DNA of 64,000 nucleotides from Photobacterium chitinilyticum (lineage in GTDB: Bacteria; Pseudomonadota; Gammaproteobacteria; Enterobacterales; Vibrionaceae). Numbering within the stretch: position 1 is the stretch's first letter; every line of letters begins with the position of its first letter. The position numbers were made by a program, and so were the translations under genes. The notes beneath the pieces were generated by a model that did not search any database, was not told the origin of the DNA, and saw only the letters and a program-made list of their open reading frames with translations. The stretch spans positions 1,344,711 to 1,408,710 of the forward strand of contig NZ_RJLM01000001.1 in assembly GCF_004104355.1 (NCBI RefSeq). The letters are read 5' to 3'. This document shows, one piece after another, positions 45,748 to 53,485 of the stretch.

Positions 45748-47412
45748 TTAGTGTGTATTCACTGCTTTCTTATTTTCTGGCTCTTCAATACTATCCTGGT
45801 TTTTCGCTACTGCCTGAGGGTCAACGTCAACGGTTGCTGAAAGCATCTCAGTAAGTTTTGCCAATTGTTTTTCTAGCTCTTCGACTTTCTTCTGTTTTTC
45901 AGTAAACAAACGCTCGAATTCTTCATCTTCTGGCGTTAATGAATAATGAGCAGCTTCTACTGCAGTCTCAACCGCAAGAGTCTCATCTTCTCGGTACTCA
46001 AACTGCTCTGCAACGGCCGATGCAGCAGCGCTCATCACTTCGGCTTCGATGTCTTCCAACGCTTCTGTCATATACTCCGCAATAACTTCGAAGCCAGGCA
46101 GCGACTGATTACAAGCCACCAGTGAGTAGTACATTGTATCGGCATTACTAAAGAAAGTAATATTCAGTGTTTGTCCTGGCATGAGCAACGAGACCGGATA
46201 TTGCTCTTGGACTTTTGCTCCCATGAAATAGAGTTTCTCTTTCGCACCGGGAACATTTGAGATAAGCAGGTTACTCACTGGCGGAATAAAGTTATTCAAA
46301 CCAAACTTGCCGCTAAACAGCGACACACCATTGACCAGCAATGAGTAGTTCACATATGCATCAGGTGAAATATTCAATGCTTCTTTCTTGAGATCAAGCG
46401 TAGCATGCTGGATTGCTTCAAGCCTTTCCAAGGCGCTTAGGTGGGGTTTGCCCAATTCGACATGCCCAACCGACATCTTGTTGCCTTTGGATTCAGCATC
46501 GCCTTTTCTACGCAGATTAATCGGCATCATTGCAACCAGAGGCTTTCTCAACGGCATGGCGCGATCGACCAGATAACGATTCAGTGCGATATCACTCACT
46601 GTAAATAAAACGTCATTCATGGAAGCGCCAGTAATATGGCTGATATGCTTCAGCTTCCCAATGGAGAAATTGCCCAGACTGACAGCCCGGCTTCGTTTCG
46701 GACTCTGGTTAAACGGTGTCTTGGGAGCAGTGAACGGCACTTTTAAATCACAATCAGCAAGCTTCACAGCCTTCAGTGCCAACTTGCTGCCAAGCCGAAA
46801 CATCGATGGGATCAGTGAAATCTGTTTCGATGCTGCCATCGCTGTTTTCATCACCATATCTGTCAGGTGTGTTTCTGCGCGACGCTGAGATTTACTCTTA
46901 CGCAAGTCACATTGCCAGAATGGTTTGGTAAACGAGTTTTCAATTTCAGGTGAGCAGCTATCGGTAAAAATACGGCTCGCTCGTACACCATCCGCCATTG
47001 AATGGTGAATTTTCATTACAATGGCTACGCGATTATTCTCAAGCCCACCGATCACCCAAAGTTCCCACATAGGGCGGCTACGATCTAACACTTGGCTATG
47101 CAAACGGCCAACGACTTGCTGAAGTTGCTGCTCCGTTCCCGGTGATGGCAACATTGTGATCCGTAAATGCTCCTCAACATTAACGTTAGGCAAGGCATCC
47201 CAACGAGGCTTACCTGTCAGCGGCCAATTTAGCTTCCAGTTAAACGGGGCAACAGTCTCTGTTTGTTGCAAAAAGTGACTATATAAGTCTTGGGCAAATG
47301 TTGTCACCTGTTCTTCTGGTGGATCCAAAATCACTAACCCAGTGACATGCATTGGTGTTTTCGCCGTTTCAAAGGCAATAAAACTGAAGTCAAGAAGAGA
47401 CAAACTTGGCAT
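45748..47412 (-). CDS. Wax ester synthase/diacylglycerol acyltransferase (WS/DGAT) with C-terminal coiled coil
   Basis: This 554-aa acyltransferase has the family start LLDFSFIAFETAKTPMHVTG, the catalytic HHSMADG at 136-142, the PMWELW motif at 114-119, the ASMNDVLF motif at 263-270 and SNVPG near 385. It esterifies fatty alcohol (wax ester) or diacylglycerol (triacylglycerol) with acyl-CoA. Family members are usually 450-480 aa; this one carries about 90 extra acidic residues (465-554) with a heptad-like segment (FTEKQKKVEELEKQLAKL). The ATG at 47412 (AAGGAA upstream) gives the family N terminus; a start 16 codons earlier is less likely. The phasin-like gene is 100 bases upstream on the same strand. 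Confidence 0.92.
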   Translation of the reverse strand: MPSLSLLDFSFIAFETAKTPMHVTGLVILDPPEEQVTTFAQDLYSHFLQQTETVAPFNWKLNWPLTGKPRWDALPNVNVEEHLRITMLPSPGTEQQLQQVVGRLHSQVLDRSRPMWELWVIGGLENNRVAIVMKIHHSMADGVRASRIFTDSCSPEIENSFTKPFWQCDLRKSKSQRRAETHLTDMVMKTAMAASKQISLIPSMFRLGSKLALKAVKLADCDLKVPFTAPKTPFNQSPKRSRAVSLGNFSIGKLKHISHITGASMNDVLFTVSDIALNRYLVDRAMPLRKPLVAMMPINLRRKGDAESKGNKMSVGHVELGKPHLSALERLEAIQHATLDLKKEALNISPDAYVNYSLLVNGVSLFSGKFGLNNFIPPVSNLLISNVPGAKEKLYFMGAKVQEQYPVSLLMPGQTLNITFFSNADTMYYSLVACNQSLPGFEVIAEYMTEALEDIEAEVMSAAASAVAEQFEYREDETLAVETAVEAAHYSLTPEDEEFERLFTEKQKKVEELEKQLAKLTEMLSATVDVDPQAVAKNQDSIEEPENKKAVNTH

Positions 47413-47462
47413 ATGATGTTCCTTATCTAACTTGCTAGGCGGCCAATCTGCCTCAAACAATG

Positions 47463-47501
47463 ATCGGTGAACCTAAAACAATAATCGGTGAACCTAAAAC
47501 A
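47463..47501. repeat. Two tandem 21-bp repeats in the wax ester synthase leader
   Basis: ATCGGTGAACCTAAAACA occurs at 47463-47480 and again at 47484-47501, a period of 21 bases. It lies between the phasin-like gene and the wax ester synthase start. It may be a recent slippage duplication or a regulatory repeat in the mRNA. Confidence 0.85.
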
Positions 47502-47512
47502 CTCACGAGTTG

Positions 47513-47878
47513 CTACTTTACTTCTTTGGCCAGTTTTTCTACGGCAAGCTGCAGTCGATCAACCTTTTCTTCAAAATCAGACAGGCGATTACGGTCAAGT
47601 CCACACGTTTTATTCAAAGTATAGTTAAACTGAGATTCAGAACGTTTCAAAATGGCTGCCTGAGTCATTTTAACACGATCCATTGTTTCAGTTTCAACCT
47701 CTTGCCCTTTCTCAACCAAACCATTAAAACGTTTGGTAACTAAATGCTGGGCCATTCCAACCTGCTCAATGCCTTTACTGTATACACCCAAGCTAGCAAA
47801 CACGACATTTTTCAGTGACGTTTCACCCAAATCAGCCACTGATTTTATATTACCTATCATTTTTACTGGATTAATCAT
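47513..47878 (-). CDS. Phasin-like (PhaF/PhaI family) granule-associated protein
   Basis: This 121-aa helical protein resembles the phasin-like PhaF/PhaI family: SLKNVVFASLGVYSKGIEQV followed by TKRFNGLVEKGQEVETETMD, then a C-terminal coiled coil (LSDFEEKVDRLQLAVEKLA). Phasins coat the surface of storage granules. No PHA synthase lies in the window; instead a wax ester synthase follows in the same operon, so this protein may coat wax ester or triacylglycerol inclusions. It is transcribed divergently from the CoA-transferase gene. Confidence 0.75.
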   Translation of the reverse strand: MINPVKMIGNIKSVADLGETSLKNVVFASLGVYSKGIEQVGMAQHLVTKRFNGLVEKGQEVETETMDRVKMTQAAILKRSESQFNYTLNKTCGLDRNRLSDFEEKVDRLQLAVEKLAKEVK

Positions 47879-48252
47879 AACTCATTCCCTATTAATATCT
47901 CGTTGGGTCTTAAATTAAATTTATAACCAAAACAAAGCTTAGCAATAAGAATTAGATCATTCTTTCTAATCCATTCAATTAACTGATAGCAAGATCACAA
48001 TTTGTTAAGCTCAAAAACCTTTCTTAATTTTCAACATCTTAACGCCACCCCCTCTTGAAATTAGAATTCTCTACCCATTTGTGTTTTTTTTTGGCGAAAT
48101 ATGTTCACTGTGACTGAGTTCAATTTATTGAAATAAAACTAACCTCAAATTATAAAACTAGAGTGACGACTCTATTCTTAAGGCTAAAAATACTACTCGA
48201 TAATAATAAGAAATACTTATCTCAAATAAAAATATCGAACAAGGAATGCAAA
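47879..48252. promoter_or_regulatory. Divergent promoter region of the phasin and CoA-transferase genes
   Basis: About 370 AT-rich bases lie between two divergent starts. The dyad ATTAGA-N8-TCTAAT at 47951-47970 is the second copy of the motif at 38357, and a lone ATTAGA half-site lies at 48060-48065. AAGGA at 48241-48245 is the ribosome-binding site of the CoA-transferase. No other gene is seen. Confidence 0.5.
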
Positions 48253-50499
48253 ATGTCAGTACTAGAGTTAGTTGATACCAGTATTACTACCCACCTTGCC
48301 ACTACTTCCTCATCAGAGGAAAGAACGCCAGCCACAGCATTTTCTGATGCCGATAAGTTGGTTGATCATATTATTGATGTTGTTGGTAAAGAAATTGTAC
48401 TAGGAGCGCCGCTGGCAATAGGAAAATCTGTTGCATTTATCAATGCGTTGTATCAGCGAGCCAAGGCCGATCCAAGTATTACCCTTCGCATCGAGACCGG
48501 GATTACACTGGAAAAACCGGTAGGGAAAAGCAAACTAGAGCGGAATTTTCTAAAACCGTTTGTCGAGCGAGAGTTCGATGGTGTCCCTGATATTGATTAT
48601 ATCATGGACCTAAGAAAAGGAGCGGTACCTGCCAATATCACCATCAGTGAGTTTTTCTTCAAAGCGGGCAGCTTTATGAACAGCCCACAACAGCAGAACT
48701 ACACCAGTACCAACTACACCCATGCAGTCCGTGATTTGTTAGACAAAGGCGTCAATGTCGTTACCCAGCTTGTAGCCAAACGTACCATTGACGGAGTGAC
48801 AACCTATAGTTTGGGCAGTAATTCGGATCTGGCCCTAGACTTTGCCCCGGTTATGAAAGAGATGCAAGACAATGGCACTCCTGTCGCAATGGTGGCTGAA
48901 GTAAATACAAACATGCCTTTCATGCAAAACCATGCTGAAGTGGCTGATAATGTTTTTGATTTTGTGCTCGACCAGAATCTAAAACCCGGACATCAGGATT
49001 ACTCCTTATTTGCAGCCCCTCACGCCAGTATTTCACCTGAAGACCATATGATAGGTTTTTACGCGAGTACGCTAATAAAAGATGGTGGAACACTACAGAT
49101 AGGGATAGGCTCTCTCAGTAGCGCCCTCGTCTACAGCGCGTTGCTTCGACACCAAAATAACCGTGTATACAACCAAATCATGGATGAACTGAAAGTGTCT
49201 GAAAAGTTCCCAGTTTGCCGTCATGTCGGTGATCGCGGAACATTTGAAGAAGGCCTGTATGGTTGCAGTGAACTGATGGTCGATGGCTTTGTCAGCCTCT
49301 ACGAGGCCGGGATATTAAAACGTGAAGTGTTTGAAGATCTGACAGTTCAGACATTACTCAACAGAAAGAAAATAACCACGGATGTCACGGTTTCTACTTT
49401 ACTAACATTGCTTGAACACGATGCAATTAAACAGCAATTAACCGCTCAGGATGTGAGCTACCTGAAACGTATTGGTGTATTCCGTCAATCGGTTGAATTT
49501 ATCGACGGACAGCTGCAGGCTCAGCAGCAAACAATGAAGGCCGACTTGGGCGATACAGAAGCGCTACAGTGGATCACCAAACTCTGCCTAGGCGACAAGC
49601 TTACCGGTGGTGCCGTTATGCATGGTGCCTTCTTCATTGGTCCGAAAGATTTTTACGATGCACTGAATGAGATGAGTGACGAGGATCATAAGAAGTTCTG
49701 CATGACCAGTGTTAACTATGTCAATGATCTTTATGATCATTTCATTGGCAGCCAGAAACTCAAGCAGGCCCAGCGCAAGCATGCGCGTTTCGTTAACTCC
49801 GCAATGATGGTCACACTAAACGGCTCGGCGATTTCCGATGCGCTAGAAAATGGCCAGGTAGTCAGCGGGGTGGGTGGTCAATACAACTTTGTCGCGCAGT
49901 CCCATCAATTACCAGATTCACGTTCGATCATGAAGCTCCGCAGTTGTACCGTGCGCAACGGTAAGCTGAAGTCGAACATCATGTTTAACTATGGGCACAC
50001 AACCATTCCCCGTCAGCTGCGAGATATTGTCATTACCGAATACGGTATTGCTGATTTGCGCGGTAAACCCGATCATGTTGTATACACAGAGCTAATCAAA
50101 ATCGCAGATTCCCGTTTCCAACAACAGTTACTTGAGCAAGCAAAAGCCGCAGGGAAAGTCGCAAAAGACTATACAATCCCAGTAGAGTTTGGCAACAACA
50201 CTCCTCAGGCTATCCAGAGTTTTTACCAAAAATATACCCAGCAAAATATATTCGGCCCATTCCCGTTTGGCTGTAGCTTCACAGCCGAGGAGCTTCAGCT
50301 TGGTAAAGCACTAAAATCACTTAAGGCAAAAACAGCAACACCTGCTGGAAAAATCAAATGCATACTGCATGCCATCACAACACCAAGGCCTGATAACACA
50401 ATACAGCCATTGTTGAAACGAATTGGTTTAGATAAGCCAACCAGTGTCCAAGATAAGCTAACCCAACGTTTGCTTATCGCGGAACTCAGAGGCCGATAA
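48253..50499 (+). CDS. Acetyl-CoA hydrolase/transferase family protein (CoA-transferase)
   Basis: This 748-aa cytoplasmic protein belongs to the class I CoA-transferase superfamily. The C-terminal acetyl-CoA hydrolase/transferase domain holds VITEYGIADLRGKPDH with the catalytic glutamate E596. It is longer than the usual 500-630 aa, with extended N-terminal and C-terminal parts. The ATG at 48253 is supported by AAGGA; an open frame runs 30 codons further upstream. It could move CoA between acetate and acyl groups, recycling CoA when lipids are made or broken down. Position in the lipid locus supports this, but the acyl specificity is unknown. Confidence 0.85.
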   Translation: MSVLELVDTSITTHLATTSSSEERTPATAFSDADKLVDHIIDVVGKEIVLGAPLAIGKSVAFINALYQRAKADPSITLRIETGITLEKPVGKSKLERNFLKPFVEREFDGVPDIDYIMDLRKGAVPANITISEFFFKAGSFMNSPQQQNYTSTNYTHAVRDLLDKGVNVVTQLVAKRTIDGVTTYSLGSNSDLALDFAPVMKEMQDNGTPVAMVAEVNTNMPFMQNHAEVADNVFDFVLDQNLKPGHQDYSLFAAPHASISPEDHMIGFYASTLIKDGGTLQIGIGSLSSALVYSALLRHQNNRVYNQIMDELKVSEKFPVCRHVGDRGTFEEGLYGCSELMVDGFVSLYEAGILKREVFEDLTVQTLLNRKKITTDVTVSTLLTLLEHDAIKQQLTAQDVSYLKRIGVFRQSVEFIDGQLQAQQQTMKADLGDTEALQWITKLCLGDKLTGGAVMHGAFFIGPKDFYDALNEMSDEDHKKFCMTSVNYVNDLYDHFIGSQKLKQAQRKHARFVNSAMMVTLNGSAISDALENGQVVSGVGGQYNFVAQSHQLPDSRSIMKLRSCTVRNGKLKSNIMFNYGHTTIPRQLRDIVITEYGIADLRGKPDHVVYTELIKIADSRFQQQLLEQAKAAGKVAKDYTIPVEFGNNTPQAIQSFYQKYTQQNIFGPFPFGCSFTAEELQLGKALKSLKAKTATPAGKIKCILHAITTPRPDNTIQPLLKRIGLDKPTSVQDKLTQRLLIAELRGR

Positions 50500-50536
50500 A
50501 AGGCCCATCCAATGTGAGTAAGTGACAGAGGTAAAC

Positions 50537-50686
50537 ATGGCAAGAAAAAACAAGGAAAGTGCATTGTGTCCCTACGCCGCCATTTGGGGCTGCCCAAAGT
50601 GCCCGGTTAAGAGAGTTTGCCCGGGGAAAACCACCATAGGAGATCAGCCACTCAAGGCTAAAGAAAATAGCATCAAGAACAAGTAA
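50537..50686 (+). CDS. 49-aa Cys-rich microprotein
   Basis: A short gene starts 37 bases after the CoA-transferase stop with GAGGT 6 bases before the ATG. The 49-residue product is basic and has four cysteines in the pattern C11-x7-C19-x2-C22-x5-C28 (ALCPYAAIWGCPKCPVKRVC), each but the second Cys pair flanked by proline. Four such cysteines could bind zinc or an iron-sulfur cluster. A strong terminator follows, so it is probably the last gene of the CoA-transferase operon. The family is unknown to me. The good ribosome-binding site and tight operon position argue for a real gene. Confidence 0.65.
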   Translation: MARKNKESALCPYAAIWGCPKCPVKRVCPGKTTIGDQPLKAKENSIKNK

Positions 50687-50712
50687 TACTGATGTATGCA
50701 CCATCGCTTCAA

Positions 50713-50746
50713 CAAGAAAGAAAGCCATTGTGCTTTCTTTCTTGTC
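50713..50746 (+). terminator. Rho-independent terminator after the microprotein
   Basis: A perfect 13-base stem, CAAGAAAGAAAGC/GCTTTCTTTCTTG, with a 6-base loop lies 26 bases after the microprotein stop. Confidence 0.8.
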
Positions 50747-50797
50747 TCGATAGTGACAGTAAAGCAACTCACTCACCTTTTAGCCGTTGATTCTCGA

Positions 50798-50816
50798 ACT
50801 TGTAGAAAAAACAAGT
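50798..50816. promoter_or_regulatory. Dyad ACTTGT-N7-ACAAGT upstream of the GntR gene
   Basis: A perfect 6+6 dyad with a 7-base spacer lies 81 bases before the regulator's start codon. The core TTGT/ACAA fits the general form of FCD-type GntR operators. A second TTGT-N7-ACAA dyad lies at 52048-52062, downstream of the gene. Confidence 0.35.
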
Positions 50817-50896
50817 GAGCAATGGCGATGATGATTTTATATTCTCATACGCTATATACCGTTGCTGAGTGAGCATCTAGGAGAAATGTAGTTAGA

Positions 50897-51649
50897 ATGT
50901 CTGAAATAAAACAACCAAGGCTGAAAACAACAGCCTCTGCTCAAACGGGTCTCACACAAGATGACGTCGTCTACGGACACATTTTTGATGCCATTCTAGA
51001 ACAGCGTCTACCATCGAATACTAAGCTTAATGAAGAAGCACTCGGTGAGATTTTTGGTGTGAGCCGTACTATTATTCGTCGTGCCTTGCTGCGTCTGTCA
51101 GTTGAGAAAATCGTCAATATCAGACCAAACCGTGGCGCTATTGTAGCCTCACCAAGTGTCGAAGAAGCCAAACAAATACTAAAAGCACGGGAAGTACTTG
51201 AGCTAGCGATTACCGAGCTAGCTGTTGAACACGCCACCAGCGAGCAAATTGAGTCTCTACGTCAGCTTATCATTGAAGAGCATCAGGCTTTTGAGCAGGG
51301 AGATCTCGGTCGCGGGATTCGTTTGTCCTGTGAGTTCCATATCCGACTTGGCGATATGGCAAATAACTCTCCACTGCTTTCTTTTCAGCGTAGTATCGTA
51401 TCGCAGACATCATTAGTTATTGCCCTATATGAAGCCGGTTCTCGAAGTCAATGCTCTTTCGAGGAGCACAATAGTCTGCTTAATGCAATTGAGTCTGGCG
51501 ATAAAACTAGGGTATTGAATCTAGTCAAAACCCACCTTGAACATATCAAATCAAAACTGGTTCTTGATGAAGAAGCCACCACTAAAGATCTGCACACCGT
51601 TTTCTCGGATATTATGACGAAGAAACAACCAATAATTTCAAACCGTTAA
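50897..51649 (+). CDS. GntR-family transcriptional regulator with FCD ligand domain
   Basis: This 250-aa regulator has an N-terminal GntR winged helix (about 20-90; LNEEALGEIFGVSRTIIRRALLRL is split across the HTH) and a C-terminal FCD domain (about 95-225) with metal- and ligand-binding positions around EFHIRLGDMANN and EEHNSLLNAIESGD. FCD regulators typically sense organic acids or other small carboxylates. It is at the right end of the lipid locus and is a good candidate to control it. It is transcribed separately, as a terminator precedes it. A dyad ACTTGT-N7-ACAAGT lies 81 bases upstream and may be its own operator. Confidence 0.9.
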   Translation: MSEIKQPRLKTTASAQTGLTQDDVVYGHIFDAILEQRLPSNTKLNEEALGEIFGVSRTIIRRALLRLSVEKIVNIRPNRGAIVASPSVEEAKQILKAREVLELAITELAVEHATSEQIESLRQLIIEEHQAFEQGDLGRGIRLSCEFHIRLGDMANNSPLLSFQRSIVSQTSLVIALYEAGSRSQCSFEEHNSLLNAIESGDKTRVLNLVKTHLEHIKSKLVLDEEATTKDLHTVFSDIMTKKQPIISNR

Positions 51650-52171
51650 CCTAACCGTTGTTTCATATTCAATCCTGCTACTCAAGATATATGCAGAATC
51701 AAAAAGGTTACAACGTAACAGCTCATTTGCGCCTTTACCTAACAAACTGCGCGTTTTAACAGTTCGTATAGATCTTGGTTTCAGCAAGGTTATACGCTTA
51801 GTAAACAGTGAATTAGCGGTAACACCTTTTTCACAGCCGTGACTATGCTAAATAATACGCGGTACTTATCTTTATCGGCCATTCCACCGGCAGTGCAATG
51901 ACACACATATTTAAACAGTAAGAAACAACAAGCATAACATATTGTTACAACTGTGTTGGTGTGAGTAATAAAACAACAGGTAAAACGTTTGCGTAATCGC
52001 TAACGCTCCCTTTCCCTCATTTTGATGGTTCAACATCACATTTATGGTTGTTATAATTACAACATAATTTATACAAGACCATTCGGGGCAAGGAATCTCC
52101 CCCTTTATATCAATCATTGATTGATAGCAGACTCATGATGAGGTGATTGGCAAAACTAGAGGGTAAACACT
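51650..52171. other. Intergenic region between the GntR gene and the YgjV-like gene
   Basis: About 520 bases hold no supported gene; the antisense frame at 51911-52117 lacks a ribosome-binding site and protein-like composition. Two dyads are visible: TTGT-T-ACAA (51942-51950) and GTTGT-N7-ACAAC (52047-52063). The ribosome-binding site GAGGG of the next gene is at about 52159. Confidence 0.45.
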
Positions 52172-52429
52172 ATGGAATTTAACACAGTTGAACTATTGGG
52201 TTATGCATCTTCATTGATGGTAGCAATCTCGCTAATGATGAAAGACATCGTATGGCTACGTGTTCTAAACTTCGTTGGCTGTGTGCTGTTCACCACTTAC
52301 GGATTCATGATTGATGCAATGCCAGTTGTTGTAACGAATGGTTTTATTGCTTGCGTCAACATTTACTTCCTGGCCAAAATGCAACAAGAACGCAGCAAGC
52401 AAACCAACCTTGCCTGCGAATCTGCCTAG
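52172..52429 (+). CDS. YgjV-like small inner-membrane protein
   Basis: This 85-aa protein has three predicted helices (LLGYASSLMVAISLMM, LNFVGCVLFTTYGFMI, VVTNGFIACVNIYFLAKM) and resembles half of the longer E. coli YgjV inner-membrane protein. Function is unknown. A good ribosome-binding site (GAGGG) and a strong terminator frame it as a single-gene transcript. Confidence 0.8.
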   Translation: MEFNTVELLGYASSLMVAISLMMKDIVWLRVLNFVGCVLFTTYGFMIDAMPVVVTNGFIACVNIYFLAKMQQERSKQTNLACESA

Positions 52430-52447
52430 CCAGAAAGCAATCTCATC

Positions 52448-52481
52448 AAAAAAGCCAACAGCATGCTGTTGGCTTTTTTTG
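52448..52481 (+). terminator. Rho-independent terminator after the YgjV-like gene
   Basis: The stem AAAGCCAACAG/CTGTTGGCTTT with a 4-base loop ends in seven Ts. Confidence 0.95.
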
Positions 52482-52942
52482 TAGACATACCTCTTTGCAG
52501 ATACACCTTTGAAAATCGCATATAACTAAGGCGATTGAAGGCGTTTTCTCAAATGCTTTTTCTTCACATTCTCAGATATTTCCCGAGCTAACCGCTTAAC
52601 CTTTTCGCTGCTATACATTTGCAATTCCAATGCAGAAAGTTAGTACATAATATAATCATTATGATACGAGCTTTTTCTGAACAGAGGCTGTCTAAAAATA
52701 ATACAGAGAATCGCAGTGCTAATTAAACGCACGGACATATCACTCTATCAAGCCAAACTTGATGAGAAGAACTGCCTTGCAGGCTGCAAATAACCCTATG
52801 GAATAGCCAAACAGGCTCCCGTTCAGAGATCAAATAGAAGAGCGCTGACAAAGCTTGGGTATATACTTATACCCAAGCTAGCTCAAGATGCTTAGGTCTA
52901 TATCGGTCACAAGAAACGTATCGGTGAATGGGTGGAGTTACT
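52482..52942. other. Intergenic region with a perfect hairpin
   Basis: About 460 bases hold no supported coding frame. A short frame near 52728-52806 could be a decayed gene end but cannot be assigned. The notable element is the palindrome at 52852-52879, listed separately. Confidence 0.45.
52852..52879. repeat. 12-bp perfect inverted repeat, possible dispersed intergenic repeat
   Basis: AGCTTGGGTATA (52852-52863) and TATACCCAAGCT (52868-52879) form a perfect 12-bp hairpin with a 4-base loop. It is followed by AGCTCAAGATGC, and similar TATACCCAAG..CTCAAGATGC strings recur in intergenic DNA of Vibrionaceae as far as I recall. I see only this copy in the window. Confidence 0.6.
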
Positions 52943-53440
52943 ATGAAAAACCAGCTAAGTGATAAAATTGATGGCTCCCGCGAGAAAATTCGTGAGATCA
53001 CCAAGGCCATTGACGACAAATCAGAAAAATTATCGGAAGAGACCAAACAATTGTGGCAACACGCCAAGGCACGGCTCTCGGAAATCAACGATAAACTTGG
53101 CGAAGCTTCCAATCACCTTGCAGGTAAAACTGATGACGCTGCTCTCCAAGCCCATCTCGCCGCCATGGAGGCACACGACAAATGGCAACACATTAGCAAA
53201 TCATTCGATAAGCTGGCTCAAAAAACAAGCTGCCAGGCAAAAGCTGAACTTGATCACGCCGCACTACAAAGCCACCTGGCCAAAATGGAGACTAACGACT
53301 TTATGGAGGCAACTGGGAAGAATCTCGTCCATAATTTCAACGTTTCACGAAACAAGATCGAACATTCCACTGTTGCCTCCATCAAAGATATGGAAGGATA
53401 TTTTAGTCGGATAGCCAAAAACTTTCGTGATGGCAGTTAA
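52943..53440 (+). CDS. Helical protein with internal HLAxME repeats, function unknown
   Basis: This 165-aa cytoplasmic protein is highly charged and predicted to be almost all helix. A coiled-coil-like first half (REKIREITKAIDDKSEKLSE) is followed by two related blocks, DAALQAHLAAMEAHD and HAALQSHLAKMETND, about 40 residues apart, indicating internal duplication. The ATG at 52943 has GGAG 7 bases upstream and is preferred over the ATG at 52928, which overlaps that site. I do not recognise the family. Similar small helical proteins are often linked to stress or envelope processes, but nothing here shows that. Confidence 0.7.
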   Translation: MKNQLSDKIDGSREKIREITKAIDDKSEKLSEETKQLWQHAKARLSEINDKLGEASNHLAGKTDDAALQAHLAAMEAHDKWQHISKSFDKLAQKTSCQAKAELDHAALQSHLAKMETNDFMEATGKNLVHNFNVSRNKIEHSTVASIKDMEGYFSRIAKNFRDGS

Positions 53441-53485
53441 CCAGCATCGTTATTATCACTACTGTTCACCATGATTCTAGTGATA

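Noticed and set aside
47513-47878. PHA storage locus
   Set aside because: A phasin-like gene is present, but there is no PHA synthase, ketothiolase or acetoacetyl-CoA reductase in the window.
52690-52810. Possible insertion-sequence end or decayed gene
   Set aside because: No terminal inverted repeats, target duplication or transposase fragment could be recognised; the short frame is not informative.
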